In this document: positions 52,889 to 62,598 of the stretch, in pieces
How positions within the stretch are numbered: position 1 is the first letter of the stretch
Layout of the letters: the number at the start of each line of letters is the position of its first letter
Assembly (NCBI GenBank): GCA_956465555.1
Contig: OY101125.1
Location: forward strand, 1,180,501-1,244,500
Length of the DNA: 64,000 bases
Reading direction: 5' to 3'
From: Nitzschia sp. pyKryTriq1
Taxonomy: Eukaryota; Bacillariophyta; Bacillariophyceae; Bacillariales; Bacillariaceae
Position numbers and translations under genes: made by a program
The notes under the pieces: model-generated
What the model saw: the letters and a program-made list of their open reading frames with translations, nothing else
Database searches by the model: none
What the model was told of the DNA's origin: nothing

Positions 52889-55800
52889 ATGACAACATCG
52901 CCCTTGTCTTGCAATTTGTACTTGGCGCCCAGCACAATTCCCAATGCTGGCCTCGGTATCTTTACGGCCAGAGAGTTGCATCGCGGGGATTCGGTGGGGG
53001 GAAATGCTGCCCAAGTGGCGGATGACGCTGGTGATGTCGCTATTCCCATCCTTGATATGGAGTGGCACAATGCTATAGATACTAGTACTAGTGATGCCCA
53101 TGATTTCCCCAACCCCCTTCGCGACTATGTGTGGAACGGTCGGGCGTTGGGGATGGATCGGGAGGGTGGGGAGTTTGAAGGGATCACTACCTTTTGGCCG
53201 GGTTTGGATGCGGCGATCAATTCCTTTGCGCCACTGGTCAATGTAGAGCGTGCCTTGCCCGAATACGATACCGACTTGCAAGGAAAACTTCATCGCTCTC
53301 GAGATCCTGCTATGGGCAGTTTCAGTCCTTACATAGGAGGCAACCGGGCGTATGTGAAACATTTTGTGCCTGCGGGTGGAGAGATATTCAAAGATTATGG
53401 AGACGCTTGGTTTTTGGAGCGGAATATGTCGTTTCCAGTCATTACGGATATTCCCAAAGCGGAACGACTTTTGGAACATTTTGCACTAAGAATACCGGAC
53501 ACCGTCCAACCACAAGTGCATCAGCTCCTTCGAGACATGCACAACATTTGGAAGTCGTCGAATAGTCAAACTCGCGTCTTGCGAGCAATCCCCGACTCTT
53601 GGTCCGACACGGAACCAATCGTATCCAATTTTCTTTCCAAAAGATCTACCATAAAAGAAGGTTTACGGCAGTGGTATCAACCAAACGCGACACGATCGTT
53701 GGAATGGCTGGAGGAGAATGGAGCGTGTCTAGATACCATCCGAACAGGTCCCTCGACACTTTCAGCAGTAGGAGGAGGAGTCGGACGAGGGGCCTTTAGC
53801 ACACGCTCCTTTGCCACGGGCGAAATAGTCGCCACTTCTCCCTTGATTCATTTCAGCGATCGATCCATCCTCGACCTCTACGAGATTGGCGCCGACCCGA
53901 ACGATCCTTACAAATATATTCGGGTCAACAAAATTGGGACGCAAATTGCCATCAACTATTGTTTTTCACATCCTGAAACGACACTGGCCTTGTGTCCCTA
54001 TGGAAAAGGTATCAATTCCATCAATCATCAGACATCGCCCGATAAGATCAATCTGCGATTAGAGTGGCCTACTATTTCTTCTCCAATTTTGAATCACAAT
54101 GAAACCTATCTGACCAAACCGGTAGATGAATGGAATACCTTGAAACCGCAACTGGCCGTTCACTATGTTGCCACCCGGCCCATTGCTCCCGGAGATGAGC
54201 TCTTTTTGGATTATGGGCCGGACTGGCAATACGCCTGGGAACAACATGTCAAGATATGGACAAACAGTGAACTTACCAAGCCCAATGTTCCCCACGGACA
54301 AGACTATGTTTCGGCCGAAGCCTCGAATCGACAACACAAGTCAAACGACATTCTGTGGACTACGGACGAAATCGAAAATGATTCTTCCAAACAAGTACCG
54401 CCATTCTTAGAACTGCGATGTCATACTGATATTTTGACTCGTCGGCGATCCAAGTACTTTCGGTTGCAATGGGAGGGCGATTGGGCGGTTGCAGGGAGTA
54501 ACCCTGAGTATGGTCGGCCCTGTCGTGTGGTGGGACGAAAACAACGACGAGTCGCGGCATCTCCTGCAAATACCACCGTCAGTAGTAGTCGCAGTCATTC
54601 GGAAGTTCTGGTGTATGACTACGATGTGATTGTTCAGAGCATTAAAGATTTTGCGACGTGGGGGATCGAAGATGTGAAGCGACATAATGTTCCTCGACGG
54701 TTGTTGAAGTGGTTTGATCAACCTCATACAACGGATCTACATTTATTTTTGGCCTTTCGGCATTTTTTGGGATTACCAGACTCATTGGTGTCCAAGGAAT
54801 GGCGAAACAAGATGGCGTCTCGTCAATCTGACCAGCCATTGTCCGTGGCTGCGATGAATCAGCATCTCCATGAGCCAGTGCTACCGCCTGGATACGATAT
54901 TGACACGAAAGCGAAGGATGCCGAAGCATGTCCCGCCAGTGTTGCAGAAGAATCTTCTGAAACGCAACAACAACAACACCGTATGCTAGAGGACGACTTG
55001 GCTCGACAAGGTATACCAGCAACAGCGGAGCCTGATGAGCACCCTCACAACAACGTTCAATGCGACTTGTACCTTGCACCCAGTAGCATTCCCGGTGCCG
55101 GTCTGGGCATCTTTACCGGGAAATCGATGGTAGTGGGTGATCTGGTTGGATCTGGGGACGTAGCAATACCAGTGTTTGGCATGGCCACGGAACAAGACTT
55201 CTTCGTGGAGGAGGGTGCTTCGGACGGCCCTTTCGACGACGAGATGTTTGAAAACCCTTTTGAACGCTACGCTTGGGATGTATCCAGTCTTGGTTTAGGA
55301 CAAGAAGGTAGTGATGATGTTGGATTGTTTTGGCCTGGAATCAATGCGGCAGTCAATTGCTACCCGGCATTAATCAATTTACAACTGTCCATGCCCGGTC
55401 AAGATACTGCTGGTGTCCACCGGTATCGTCATCCAGGTGCTGGCGCCTTTTCACCCTATCACAAGGGGCGATCGCAAGTGACTCGGTATATTCCTACTGG
55501 AGGTGAATTATTCAAGGACTATGGAGAAGACTATTTCTTAACTCGACAAGACTTTGACGGTGTCCCCGTGGTCGTTGACTTTGATCAAGCCCACGAGTTG
55601 CTCGGATCATTCTTTCAATTCTCGCAAGAATCGGGCCTTGATACAAAATCTCATCTTCAACCCCACGTTTACAACACGATGAGAGGTATACTTCGGATAT
55701 GGAACGATCGAGTTACCAACGCACTACCAGACACCTTTGACAGCGCAAAGTATATCATGGAGGCGCTTGACGGGGACATTGGAAAGTTGCACCAGCCCAA

Positions 55801-56863
55801 CCGAACTCGAGAAATTTCGTGGCTCGATACGAATGGGCGATGCATCGACCACATCGTTCCACAACGATCGACCTTGGAAGGCGCCGGAAGGGGGGCCTTC
55901 GCCAAGCGATTTCTCCCCAAAGGAGCGATCCTTACTGGTTCCCCGTTAATACATGTTCGAAGGCAAAGGCTCATCAGGGTCCCACGCAATGCGACTGCCG
56001 GTGAAAAGGAAGCGGCTCATTCGGATCTCATCCTAAACTATTGCTTTGGTGATGCAGAATCTTCGCTCCTATTGTGTCCCTATTCTTCTGGAGTGAACTA
56101 CATAAACCACAACAGAACTCTGGCGAATGTTCGAGTGAAGTGGGCAGCCCATGGGACCATGGGCCAAGACAATAAAAAGTTTGAGATCCCTCCTTGGAAT
56201 TTCGATTACAACCCGAAGCCATCCATGGCATTTGATTATGTTGTTACCAAGGATATTGAGCCGAATGAAGAAATCTTCTTGGATTATGGTGAGGACTATG
56301 AGATAGCTTGGAATCGCCACGTCGCCGAGTGGAAACCGCAACCTGAGTGGGAATCCTACATGGCGGCCAATGATTTCAACCAAGTTGTGGCGAAAGAAAA
56401 GTTTCTACGGACCGCCAACGAGCAAGAACACGATCCGTATCCGGGGAATCTGATTCTTCATTGTCATTCCACGCTCGTTAGATACTCGATACATGATCTA
56501 TTAGATCGTGGTGTTGATATGCAGGATGCAAAGCACATGCAAGGGGTGTTCCCCTGGTACGAGAAAGAAGGCGAAGGAGAGGAGGATGGAGCCGAAAATG
56601 GGTTCCCTTGTAAAATAACGAATCGGCGCTCCTCGGACGGCGGTTTCTTCCTGTACGATGTCGTAATCACTGTGCCCACCGATTCAGTTCCATCGGAGCC
56701 GTTTGATATCGAACGCACGGGAGTGCCCCGACACGCTATGAGATTTTTTGACCGGTTCAAAAGCACTGATATTCATCTCGAGTCGTCCTTTCGTCATGCC
56801 ATCGGGATCCCGAAGGAGATGATACCATCGGCATGGAAAGACCTGGTCTCTAGTAGGGCTTGA
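52889..56863 (+). CDS. Doubled SET-domain protein (SET-SET-CTD twice)
   Basis: 1324 aa in one exon. Two homologous halves. Half 1: SET-like unit at about 8-185 (NLYLAPSTIPNAGLGIFTAR ... GGEIFKDYGDAWFL), second unit at about 277-460 (GRGAFSTRSF, CPYGKGINSINHQ, GDELFLDYGPDWQ) and a C-terminal domain (VYDYDVIVQ, VPRRLLKWFDQPHTTDLHLFLAFRHFLGLPD). Half 2 repeats this from about 724 (DLYLAPSSIPGAGLGIFTG), about 981 (GAGRGAFAKRF, CPYSSGVNYINHN, NEEIFLDYGEDYE) and about 1200 on (VPRHAMRFFDRFKSTDIHLESSFRHAIGIP). Units 2 and 4 keep the N-H of the SET core; units 1 and 3 have PG--AA-N instead and may be non-catalytic. SET enzymes methylate lysine; the substrate here is unknown. Confidence 0.82.
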   Translation: MTTSPLSCNLYLAPSTIPNAGLGIFTARELHRGDSVGGNAAQVADDAGDVAIPILDMEWHNAIDTSTSDAHDFPNPLRDYVWNGRALGMDREGGEFEGITTFWPGLDAAINSFAPLVNVERALPEYDTDLQGKLHRSRDPAMGSFSPYIGGNRAYVKHFVPAGGEIFKDYGDAWFLERNMSFPVITDIPKAERLLEHFALRIPDTVQPQVHQLLRDMHNIWKSSNSQTRVLRAIPDSWSDTEPIVSNFLSKRSTIKEGLRQWYQPNATRSLEWLEENGACLDTIRTGPSTLSAVGGGVGRGAFSTRSFATGEIVATSPLIHFSDRSILDLYEIGADPNDPYKYIRVNKIGTQIAINYCFSHPETTLALCPYGKGINSINHQTSPDKINLRLEWPTISSPILNHNETYLTKPVDEWNTLKPQLAVHYVATRPIAPGDELFLDYGPDWQYAWEQHVKIWTNSELTKPNVPHGQDYVSAEASNRQHKSNDILWTTDEIENDSSKQVPPFLELRCHTDILTRRRSKYFRLQWEGDWAVAGSNPEYGRPCRVVGRKQRRVAASPANTTVSSSRSHSEVLVYDYDVIVQSIKDFATWGIEDVKRHNVPRRLLKWFDQPHTTDLHLFLAFRHFLGLPDSLVSKEWRNKMASRQSDQPLSVAAMNQHLHEPVLPPGYDIDTKAKDAEACPASVAEESSETQQQQHRMLEDDLARQGIPATAEPDEHPHNNVQCDLYLAPSSIPGAGLGIFTGKSMVVGDLVGSGDVAIPVFGMATEQDFFVEEGASDGPFDDEMFENPFERYAWDVSSLGLGQEGSDDVGLFWPGINAAVNCYPALINLQLSMPGQDTAGVHRYRHPGAGAFSPYHKGRSQVTRYIPTGGELFKDYGEDYFLTRQDFDGVPVVVDFDQAHELLGSFFQFSQESGLDTKSHLQPHVYNTMRGILRIWNDRVTNALPDTFDSAKYIMEALDGDIGKLHQPNRTREISWLDTNGRCIDHIVPQRSTLEGAGRGAFAKRFLPKGAILTGSPLIHVRRQRLIRVPRNATAGEKEAAHSDLILNYCFGDAESSLLLCPYSSGVNYINHNRTLANVRVKWAAHGTMGQDNKKFEIPPWNFDYNPKPSMAFDYVVTKDIEPNEEIFLDYGEDYEIAWNRHVAEWKPQPEWESYMAANDFNQVVAKEKFLRTANEQEHDPYPGNLILHCHSTLVRYSIHDLLDRGVDMQDAKHMQGVFPWYEKEGEGEEDGAENGFPCKITNRRSSDGGFFLYDVVITVPTDSVPSEPFDIERTGVPRHAMRFFDRFKSTDIHLESSFRHAIGIPKEMIPSAWKDLVSSRA

Positions 56864-57176
56864 GGGAATAAGTACTCGTACACTACATAATTAAAGAATC
56901 TTCGTCGTTTAGTCTACTGGTACAGTATTCGTGCGATGGTTCTTCGAACTATTGTGCCGGTGTTAGCTACCCTACCGGTACCAGTACCCACAGTTCTCTC
57001 TACCGGTACGGTACCTACTCGTACGAACTTCAGCTAGAGTAAGTTAATCCCGGCACATTCAGTCGTCCGTGATGAAGCGTTTGTCCGTTGACCGTTAAAG
57101 ATTCAAAGTAGTCGGTTGGGTTGGTCGGTTTTGCGCGCGCACTCTCTTTTGGATCCAACCAAAAAGGGATCTACTA

Positions 57177-57376
57177 TGTTAAAATACTGAGGTAATGAGC
57201 CTAGTATTTGGGCGAATAGTGTTTTAACGTTTCCTAAAATGGAATTATTAAAATTGTGAGCTTTTCGTTATGGGTATTCTGAGGGGAATGGATTCTTTTC
57301 ATTCTCCCATGGATCTCCTCCGATATTCTTCGAGCCTCTTTTCATAACGAAGGGGTTCTTCGAAAGCCTCCGAAGA
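57177..57376. repeat. 200-bp direct repeat, copy 1
   Basis: Identical by eye to copy 2 at an offset of 376 bp. It covers the 3' part of the small minus-strand frame. Confidence 0.9.
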
Positions 57377-57510
57377 TGGTTCGCTCCACCGCCTTGGGGT
57401 GGAGCTCCTTGGGCACCGGCTTGCTCTTCGGCTGCAGCTGGTGCCGGGTTATCTTCAGGTTCATCATCATCCCCTCGAACGGGGTTGCGTCGTGTAGACA
57501 CTCCAACCAT
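57268..57510 (-). CDS. Small hypothetical protein, 80 aa
   Basis: Starts in the segment between the direct repeats and ends inside copy 1. Acidic Ala/Pro-rich N-terminus (DDDEPEDNPAPAAAEEQAG), basic C-terminus (RRLSKNPFVMKRGSKN). No domain. It may be a genuine small gene whose 3' half was copied, or an accidental frame inside a miniature element. Confidence 0.3.
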   Translation of the reverse strand: MVGVSTRRNPVRGDDDEPEDNPAPAAAEEQAGAQGAPPQGGGANHLRRLSKNPFVMKRGSKNIGGDPWENEKNPFPSEYP

Positions 57511-57552
57511 GTTTATAGTTACTGTTGATCAGTTCTTAGCGCAGAGGAAGCG

Positions 57553-57752
57553 TGTTAAAATACTGAGGTAATGAGCCTAGTATTTGGGCGAATAGTGTTT
57601 TAACGTTTCCTAAAATGGAATTATTAAAATTGTGAGCTTTTCGTTATGGGTATTCTGAGGGGAATGGATTCTTTTCATTCTCCCATGGATCTCCTCCGAT
57701 ATTCTTCGAGCCTCTTTTCATAACGAAGGGGTTCTTCGAAAGCCTCCGAAGA
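57553..57752. repeat. 200-bp direct repeat, copy 2
   Basis: Second copy of the 57177-57376 sequence, without the 5' part of the small minus-strand frame next to it. Confidence 0.9.
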
Positions 57753-57997
57753 GTTCTCCAAACGTGCACCATTCGTATTCGGAATACTCCGGTTAATCCC
57801 ACTCGGAGTCGTGAGAGTGACTCGAATCCTCAGAGCCCATTACCTGATTATTCTTACACTACTACTGTAATATCCAAGCAAAGATGATGCGGTGATGGCC
57901 AGAACCAGCTAGTCTACGAACTACAGGTCTGCTCGTATCAGCAACTGCTCTATTCGAGTCATCTCAGCCGGGTTGACTTTTTACGCTGTGATGGTCC

Positions 57998-58150
57998 ATG
58001 ATGGATGGTGGATATGATAATGGTAGCATTTTATCCGTTCGAGACTTTGGGGCTGTAGGTGATGGGATTCACGATGACACGGACGCGTTCGTCCAGGGGA
58101 TTGAAAGGATCGAGAAGAATGGCGGGGGTCGACTGATCGTAGTAGGCTCT

Positions 58151-58188
<38 letters not shown>

Positions 58189-59614
58189 TCAAGAGATGGT
58201 GTATAATATCCGACCCATCAATTTGACCAGTCATATGGAGCTGGTGATTGAAGAAGGGGCCCGGATCCGTGGGATCGCGGGTGTCTCTTTGTGGCCCATC
58301 CTTCCCGCACTTCCGAGTTACGGGCAAGGTCGGGATCACGTCGGTCCCCGACACACCAGTCTTATTCACGGAGAGCACTTGGTCAATGTTACGATACGGG
58401 GACAAAATCCAAAAACCTCCATCATCGATGGCAATGGAGAGTATTGGTGGAAACGACACAACGCTCCAAATCAACCAGAAACTACTACGCGTGGCTCGTT
58501 GATCGAGTTCATGTACACGGCCGATTTGAGGATCTACGACATTGGACTACAGAATAGTCCCTTTTGGACGGTCCATCCCTATGACTGCGACAATGTTCAT
58601 ATTCGCGGGGTCGAAATTGTGAATCCGCAACACACACCCAACACGGATGGTTTCGATCCCGATTCCTCTCGAAACGTTCTCATTGAAGATTCCAGTTATG
58701 TCGGTGGCGATGATTGTGTCGCCATCAAATCCGGATGGGATTGTTTCGGAGTCGATTATGGAACACCGGCGAGGGACATTACGATTCGCAATTTGACCTG
58801 TTGGGTTAATGCGATTGCTTTGGGATCCGAAATTAGTGGGGGGATCGAAAATATTTACGTCGAACACCTTCATTTTCCCAACGGAACGTATCATCCTGTG
58901 AAATTAAAGACGGGCAAGTCTCGGGGTGGCTATATTCGAAATGTCACCATTCGAGACGTTCGTGTGGCTGGAAATCTCAAAGGCTCGGCTATTGATATTG
59001 ATATGAACTTGTACAGTGGAGGCCAGGGCATGAACCCGTCGTGTCCTACGGACTGGACTCCTCCACAGGATTCGATCGTGGAGGATTTGACCTTTGTCGA
59101 CTGGAATGGAATGACTTCCAACTTTTCTACAGCCAAGATGAGTGCGTTTGATTTTCTGGGCATGTCACCCGAGAGCCCTGTTCGAAACGTATTTTTGCAG
59201 GATTTGTACTTTCCAGAGACGGGGACTTGGAAATGTTCCCATATCGCCAACATTACCGCCGTAAACGGTACAATTACTCCGTGGCCACCATGCGAGGGAG
59301 TTCGAATCATCGTCCATTCATTGGAGGACGAGGACGAGGACGAGGACATGACTTCAAAGTTATTGGGGTATTCGAAGGGGTCCAGTGAAACTTCGATGAT
59401 ACGGCGCAGCGAAAGGATATCCACAATGTCAGCAGTCGAAAGACCAATCCTTTTGAGTCAGTTCTTCACGACTGAAGGATCGCTGGTCGTGGCGTTGGTT
59501 GCTTCCCTGGTCCTGCTTCTTCTGGTGATACCATTTGTGTCAAAGGGGCATTCCAAGACCAATACTATATACTCACGAGCAAGACGCGAATCTATGGAAT
59601 TGTATTTCAAATGA
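57998..59614 (+). CDS. Glycoside hydrolase family 28 (polygalacturonase-like), membrane-anchored
   Basis: 538 aa. The beta-helix GH28 domain starts with VRDFGAVGDGIHDDTDAF. Catalytic signatures: PNTDGFDPDSS, VGGDDCVAIKSGWD (paired Asp), ALGSEISGG in the place of the usual G-H-G (a variant seen in plant-type and exo-acting members) and KLKTGKSRGG for the R-I-K site. A poly-Gln run (10 CAG codons) interrupts the first coil. The C-terminus has an acidic EDEDEDED stretch and one transmembrane helix (LVVALVASLVLLLLVIPFV) with a basic tail. No signal peptide at this ATG, so an upstream exon or signal-anchor insertion is possible. Likely hydrolyses galacturonan-like polysaccharide. Confidence 0.85.
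58154..58183 (+). repeat. (CAG)10 microsatellite inside the GH28 coding region
   Basis: Ten CAG triplets preceded by CAA encode eleven Gln between two strands of the beta-helix; likely length-polymorphic. Confidence 0.9.
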
Positions 59615-59743
59615 ACGGCGCCAAAACGTACTGTAAAACGACCGGGTCGTCTTTCTAGTAGAACATATTATGATAATAACGAGATCCAGTCGTTCTATAC
59701 TATTGTTCTGGGGGTGTAGCTATAACCAGCTCTGATTATTTTT

Positions 59744-60109
59744 TCAGGGGGAAAAGCTCGACACCATCAAAATATTTGCAGCTTGCATGAGAGGAATCTT
59801 GCCCATAGTGATTGACCTCGTATCCACATGCTCAAAACCAAGATGTTCCAAGTCTGTTAGAAATGCTTGCTTGGACTCTGTGTGGGGCAGCTCTACCTTT
59901 TTGTCTCCTCGCATCTAATCCAAGAAGCAGTAGCGGAAGCGAGCAGCATCGCGCTCAATAAAAATGGGCTCTTCGCAGCCACTGGCATTCTTCCACTCTT
60001 CGGAAACGGAGCGTGCCAAAACAGTCGAGGGAAATTCATCCACAAGAGACTTTCGCACCTCATTGATGGTGCCTCCAACATTGAACTTTACTACAGTCGA
60101 TTTCGTCAT
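59744..60109 (-). pseudogene. BTB/POZ (T1-like) domain gene with one in-frame stop
   Basis: Starting MTKSTVVKFNVGGTINEVRKSL, the frame follows a KCTD/T1-type BTB domain (TVLARSVSEEW, EPIFIERDAARFRYC) and meets TAG at 59915-59917. The same frame then continues without change for 56 codons to a TGA at 59744: MRGDKKVELPHTESKQAFLTDLEHLGF, exactly the expected continuation of the domain (consensus LDYMRDG..LP...K..FL.DL...GF). The stop sits where a Tyr is expected. It is a host gene fragment of about 121 codons with a single nonsense change, a readthrough site, or a base error. BTB domains mediate oligomers and CUL3 binding. Confidence 0.7.
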
Positions 60110-60746
60110 TGTGAAACTTCACCAGTTTCGAGCGAGGAACACGCGAACTCTCTACTCTACTACCTACTAGGTAATAGCTAGTAGGCTAGCTATAGAGAGG
60201 TGGTACTCCCTACCAAGGTCTCCTTGGTGGCATATACAGTATGGTCGTAGAGAGTAGAGGTATTTTTTTATTCCACGGGTGGGTTTTCTGGAACGATGAA
60301 GTCGTGAGGGACTAATAATTGTGGCTACCCCCAACGAACGAAGGACAGACAAGAAGTCGAACGAACACCCAAACCTGAAACCGATACCAAGAGAGACGAC
60401 CGATGAATCTCATAAGATCATCGAGTCAACTTCGGTATCGCAACTCATTTCACTAACAGTACTATACCATCGGTCTACAGTGTCCGAGAGAGTTGAGGGT
60501 TTGTTGGCGCCTGCGCCAAGCTCCGTGACGGATCGAAATTTGAATCAATGTAGTCTAATCGAGGCGACGTCTCCGGATTCTTATTATTCTCCAGTACGAC
60601 GTGTGTACGCACGTCGCCCGTCAATAACTCTGAACGCCACGCGATGCGCCCTTTTACGTTTTACGATGACCATGGTCCTTTTTATGTTTTATATTCAATG
60701 CATGGTGTACAGTATTCGTATTATTTTATCATAAAACGATCATGGC
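60110..60746. other. Intergenic spacer
   Basis: About 640 bp between divergent 5' ends. ctagctagtaggctagc words lie at about 60165-60195. The 137-codon frame at 60321-60734 has no domain and looks accidental. Confidence 0.45.
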
Positions 60747-62201
60747 ATGATGGCGATGCGTTCCTGTATCAAACACCGGGTACTGCTCTTTGCCCTACTG
60801 GTATCATGGATTTGGGCGATTGCCAAACTGACCCGAGAGATGACTTTGGAGGATCCCGATGACGCTTACGTCAGTACGAGTATTACCAGTACTACGAATA
60901 ATGCTATGAATACGGGTAGTCGTTATTACGCGTATTACAATCCCTCCATCAAGATTATCGGTGCCGAGTGGTCTACGCTCTCGGATTTCTACCAAGAATC
61001 CATCATGAATCGAAGGATGCCTCTTCCTGGACAAAAGTACCGTGCTCCGTCGACGGAGATTCTCCGAGATTTGGAACAAATTGTGGGTCGAATGATGAAC
61101 CTAAAAAATCAAAATGCCGCCGACGATCCTGCTAGTAGTAGTAGTAGTAGTAGTAGTATCCGACGACAGTGCTCGGGTATCAACTTGTTGTCGCTCCAAA
61201 AGAAGTATGAGATTGGAATCTTTGAGGATACCGAGCTGGATCATGTCTATTGTGTACTGGCAACGACCTCCCCGGACTTTCCTTGGGGCACCGTGGTCGT
61301 TCATCCTCCCAATGCCGATGGCGGCACGACAAGTACGCCACGAAAGAATCTCTCGATTGACGCCCCTCATCCAATTCATGACCGAGGGACGGGGGAGCAA
61401 GCCATTGCCGTCTTTCAAGGAACCAACGCGAGATCATTGTTGATTGCGGGAGCCTATCGATATTCTAGCAATGTAACGTCTTGTCAAGGAGGCTCGTTTC
61501 GAATCTCGGATGCGGCCCATAGCCGACAACATGGCTTTCATGCCGCCGCCACTGCCATTTACAAGTACTATCATAATCATAATCATCATCATCAGGAACG
61601 AGATTACAACAACAACAACGACAACAACAACAAAGATGCACCACCAGTGGATTTCATGGCTATTCAGTTTCATGGCATGGGACCGTCGACGTGCGAGGGA
61701 GTGGATGCCTATCTGACCCATGGCTTTGCAGCAGCAGGAGGAGGAGGAGGAGGAGGATCCAATAATAATCTACCATCCACATTGACCGATGACAACGACG
61801 CAAGGTTATTGATTCTTTCTAGGAAAATCTCCGCCTCCTTTTCCAAAATAATGCACAATGGAACGACGATGATTCTGACTCCTCCAACAGCATCATCATC
61901 ATCACCACCACCATCATCATCGGATGCACTAGTAGACGAAGGTTCTGCTGCTCTGTCGTGTTCCATGTCGGGTAGCACCAACTTGCAAGGCCGATTATGG
62001 AATGGTGTTCGTCCCGATCAATTGTGTACCCAACCAGCGTCCTCTGTGAGTGGTCGATTCTTTCATCTAGAACAAAAACCTTGGATGAGAGATCCTCAAT
62101 ACTTTTCCACGTGGGTGGAAGTGATGAATGAAGCGTACAGCGAATTGTGGAATACTACTACAGCTTCGACTGTTCGTCCGCCGGCAAGCGACAGGAGATG
62201 A
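60747..62201 (+). CDS. Signal-anchored/secreted protein of a conserved unknown family
   Basis: 484 aa. Signal peptide or anchor: HRVLLFALLVSWIWAIA. The conserved core, about 155-330, reads LDHVYCVLATTSPDFPWGTVVVHP, SIDAPHPIHDRGTGEQAIAVFQGTNARSLLIAGAYRY, CQGG, SDAAHSRQHGFHAAATAI, FMAIQFHGMG. The PHP--D-GT, LLIAGA-R, SD-AH and Q-HG-G motifs with their His/Asp residues look like a metal-dependent hydrolase-type site and recur in bacterial and stramenopile proteins I know only as uncharacterised. Low-complexity inserts (Ser, His/Asn, Gly8, Ser/Pro) separate the conserved blocks, and a C-terminal block (SGSTNLQGRLWNGVRPDQLC, FFHLEQKPWMRDP) follows. Confidence 0.7.
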   Translation: MMAMRSCIKHRVLLFALLVSWIWAIAKLTREMTLEDPDDAYVSTSITSTTNNAMNTGSRYYAYYNPSIKIIGAEWSTLSDFYQESIMNRRMPLPGQKYRAPSTEILRDLEQIVGRMMNLKNQNAADDPASSSSSSSSIRRQCSGINLLSLQKKYEIGIFEDTELDHVYCVLATTSPDFPWGTVVVHPPNADGGTTSTPRKNLSIDAPHPIHDRGTGEQAIAVFQGTNARSLLIAGAYRYSSNVTSCQGGSFRISDAAHSRQHGFHAAATAIYKYYHNHNHHHQERDYNNNNDNNNKDAPPVDFMAIQFHGMGPSTCEGVDAYLTHGFAAAGGGGGGGSNNNLPSTLTDDNDARLLILSRKISASFSKIMHNGTTMILTPPTASSSSPPPSSSDALVDEGSAALSCSMSGSTNLQGRLWNGVRPDQLCTQPASSVSGRFFHLEQKPWMRDPQYFSTWVEVMNEAYSELWNTTTASTVRPPASDRR

Positions 62202-62598
62202 TAGCAACTTTACTACGTACTCCGCTCTATACGTACTATCACGAAGGAGCATATCCTTCGACGAGCGTTTAATTGCTGGGTCGGATGGAGCCTACTGTAG
62301 CTGTGGGTCTCATTCATCCTCCCCCCTCGCCGAAGCGGTCACTTTTGATTCCAGCTTGCCTCGGCCGAGGAACTGCGGATTGAGAAGTCATAACACCTTG
62401 TTGTAGGATTGTCTACCGTACTGGACACTCCACTGGTCGCTCGTACAACAATATCGCAATCCATTCGAGCTCGCCCTGAACAACAAAACTCTACAGTAGT
62501 TGTAGAGAAACGTAGTGTCCAAGGGCATCATCTATCACGATCAGCTCTATTACCCGAGTAGTCTCAGTAGTACCAGGTGCTCTAGATCTCTCTACGCA
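62202..62598. other. Intergenic spacer (convergent 3' ends)
   Basis: About 400 bp; nothing beyond probable 3' UTRs. Confidence 0.45.

Larger units (their letters stand above)
57177..57752. mobile_element. Candidate TRIM-like element or 376-bp-period tandem duplication
   Basis: Two 200-bp direct repeats (57177-57376 and 57553-57752), apparently identical, flank a 176-bp internal segment. The first repeat begins TG and is followed at once by TGG, as at a tRNA primer-binding site; a purine-rich stretch (gcagaggaagcg) precedes the second repeat. These features suit a miniature terminal-repeat retrotransposon fossil. Against it, the repeat does not end in CA and no target-site duplication is visible. 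Identity of the repeats implies a recent event. A partial tandem duplication explains the data equally well. Confidence 0.4.
56864..57997. other. Intergenic region containing the 200-bp direct-repeat pair
   Basis: 1.13 kb. The first 300 bp are rich in taccggtac words (56970-57020). The rest is the repeat pair with its internal segment, then a plain spacer before the GH28 gene. Confidence 0.5.

Noticed and set aside
58154-58183. CAG run as a possible CRISPR-like or mobile repeat
   Set aside because: Simple triplet microsatellite in frame within a coding region.
60321-60734. 137-codon open frame upstream of the orphan family gene
   Set aside because: No domain, lies in a probable promoter.
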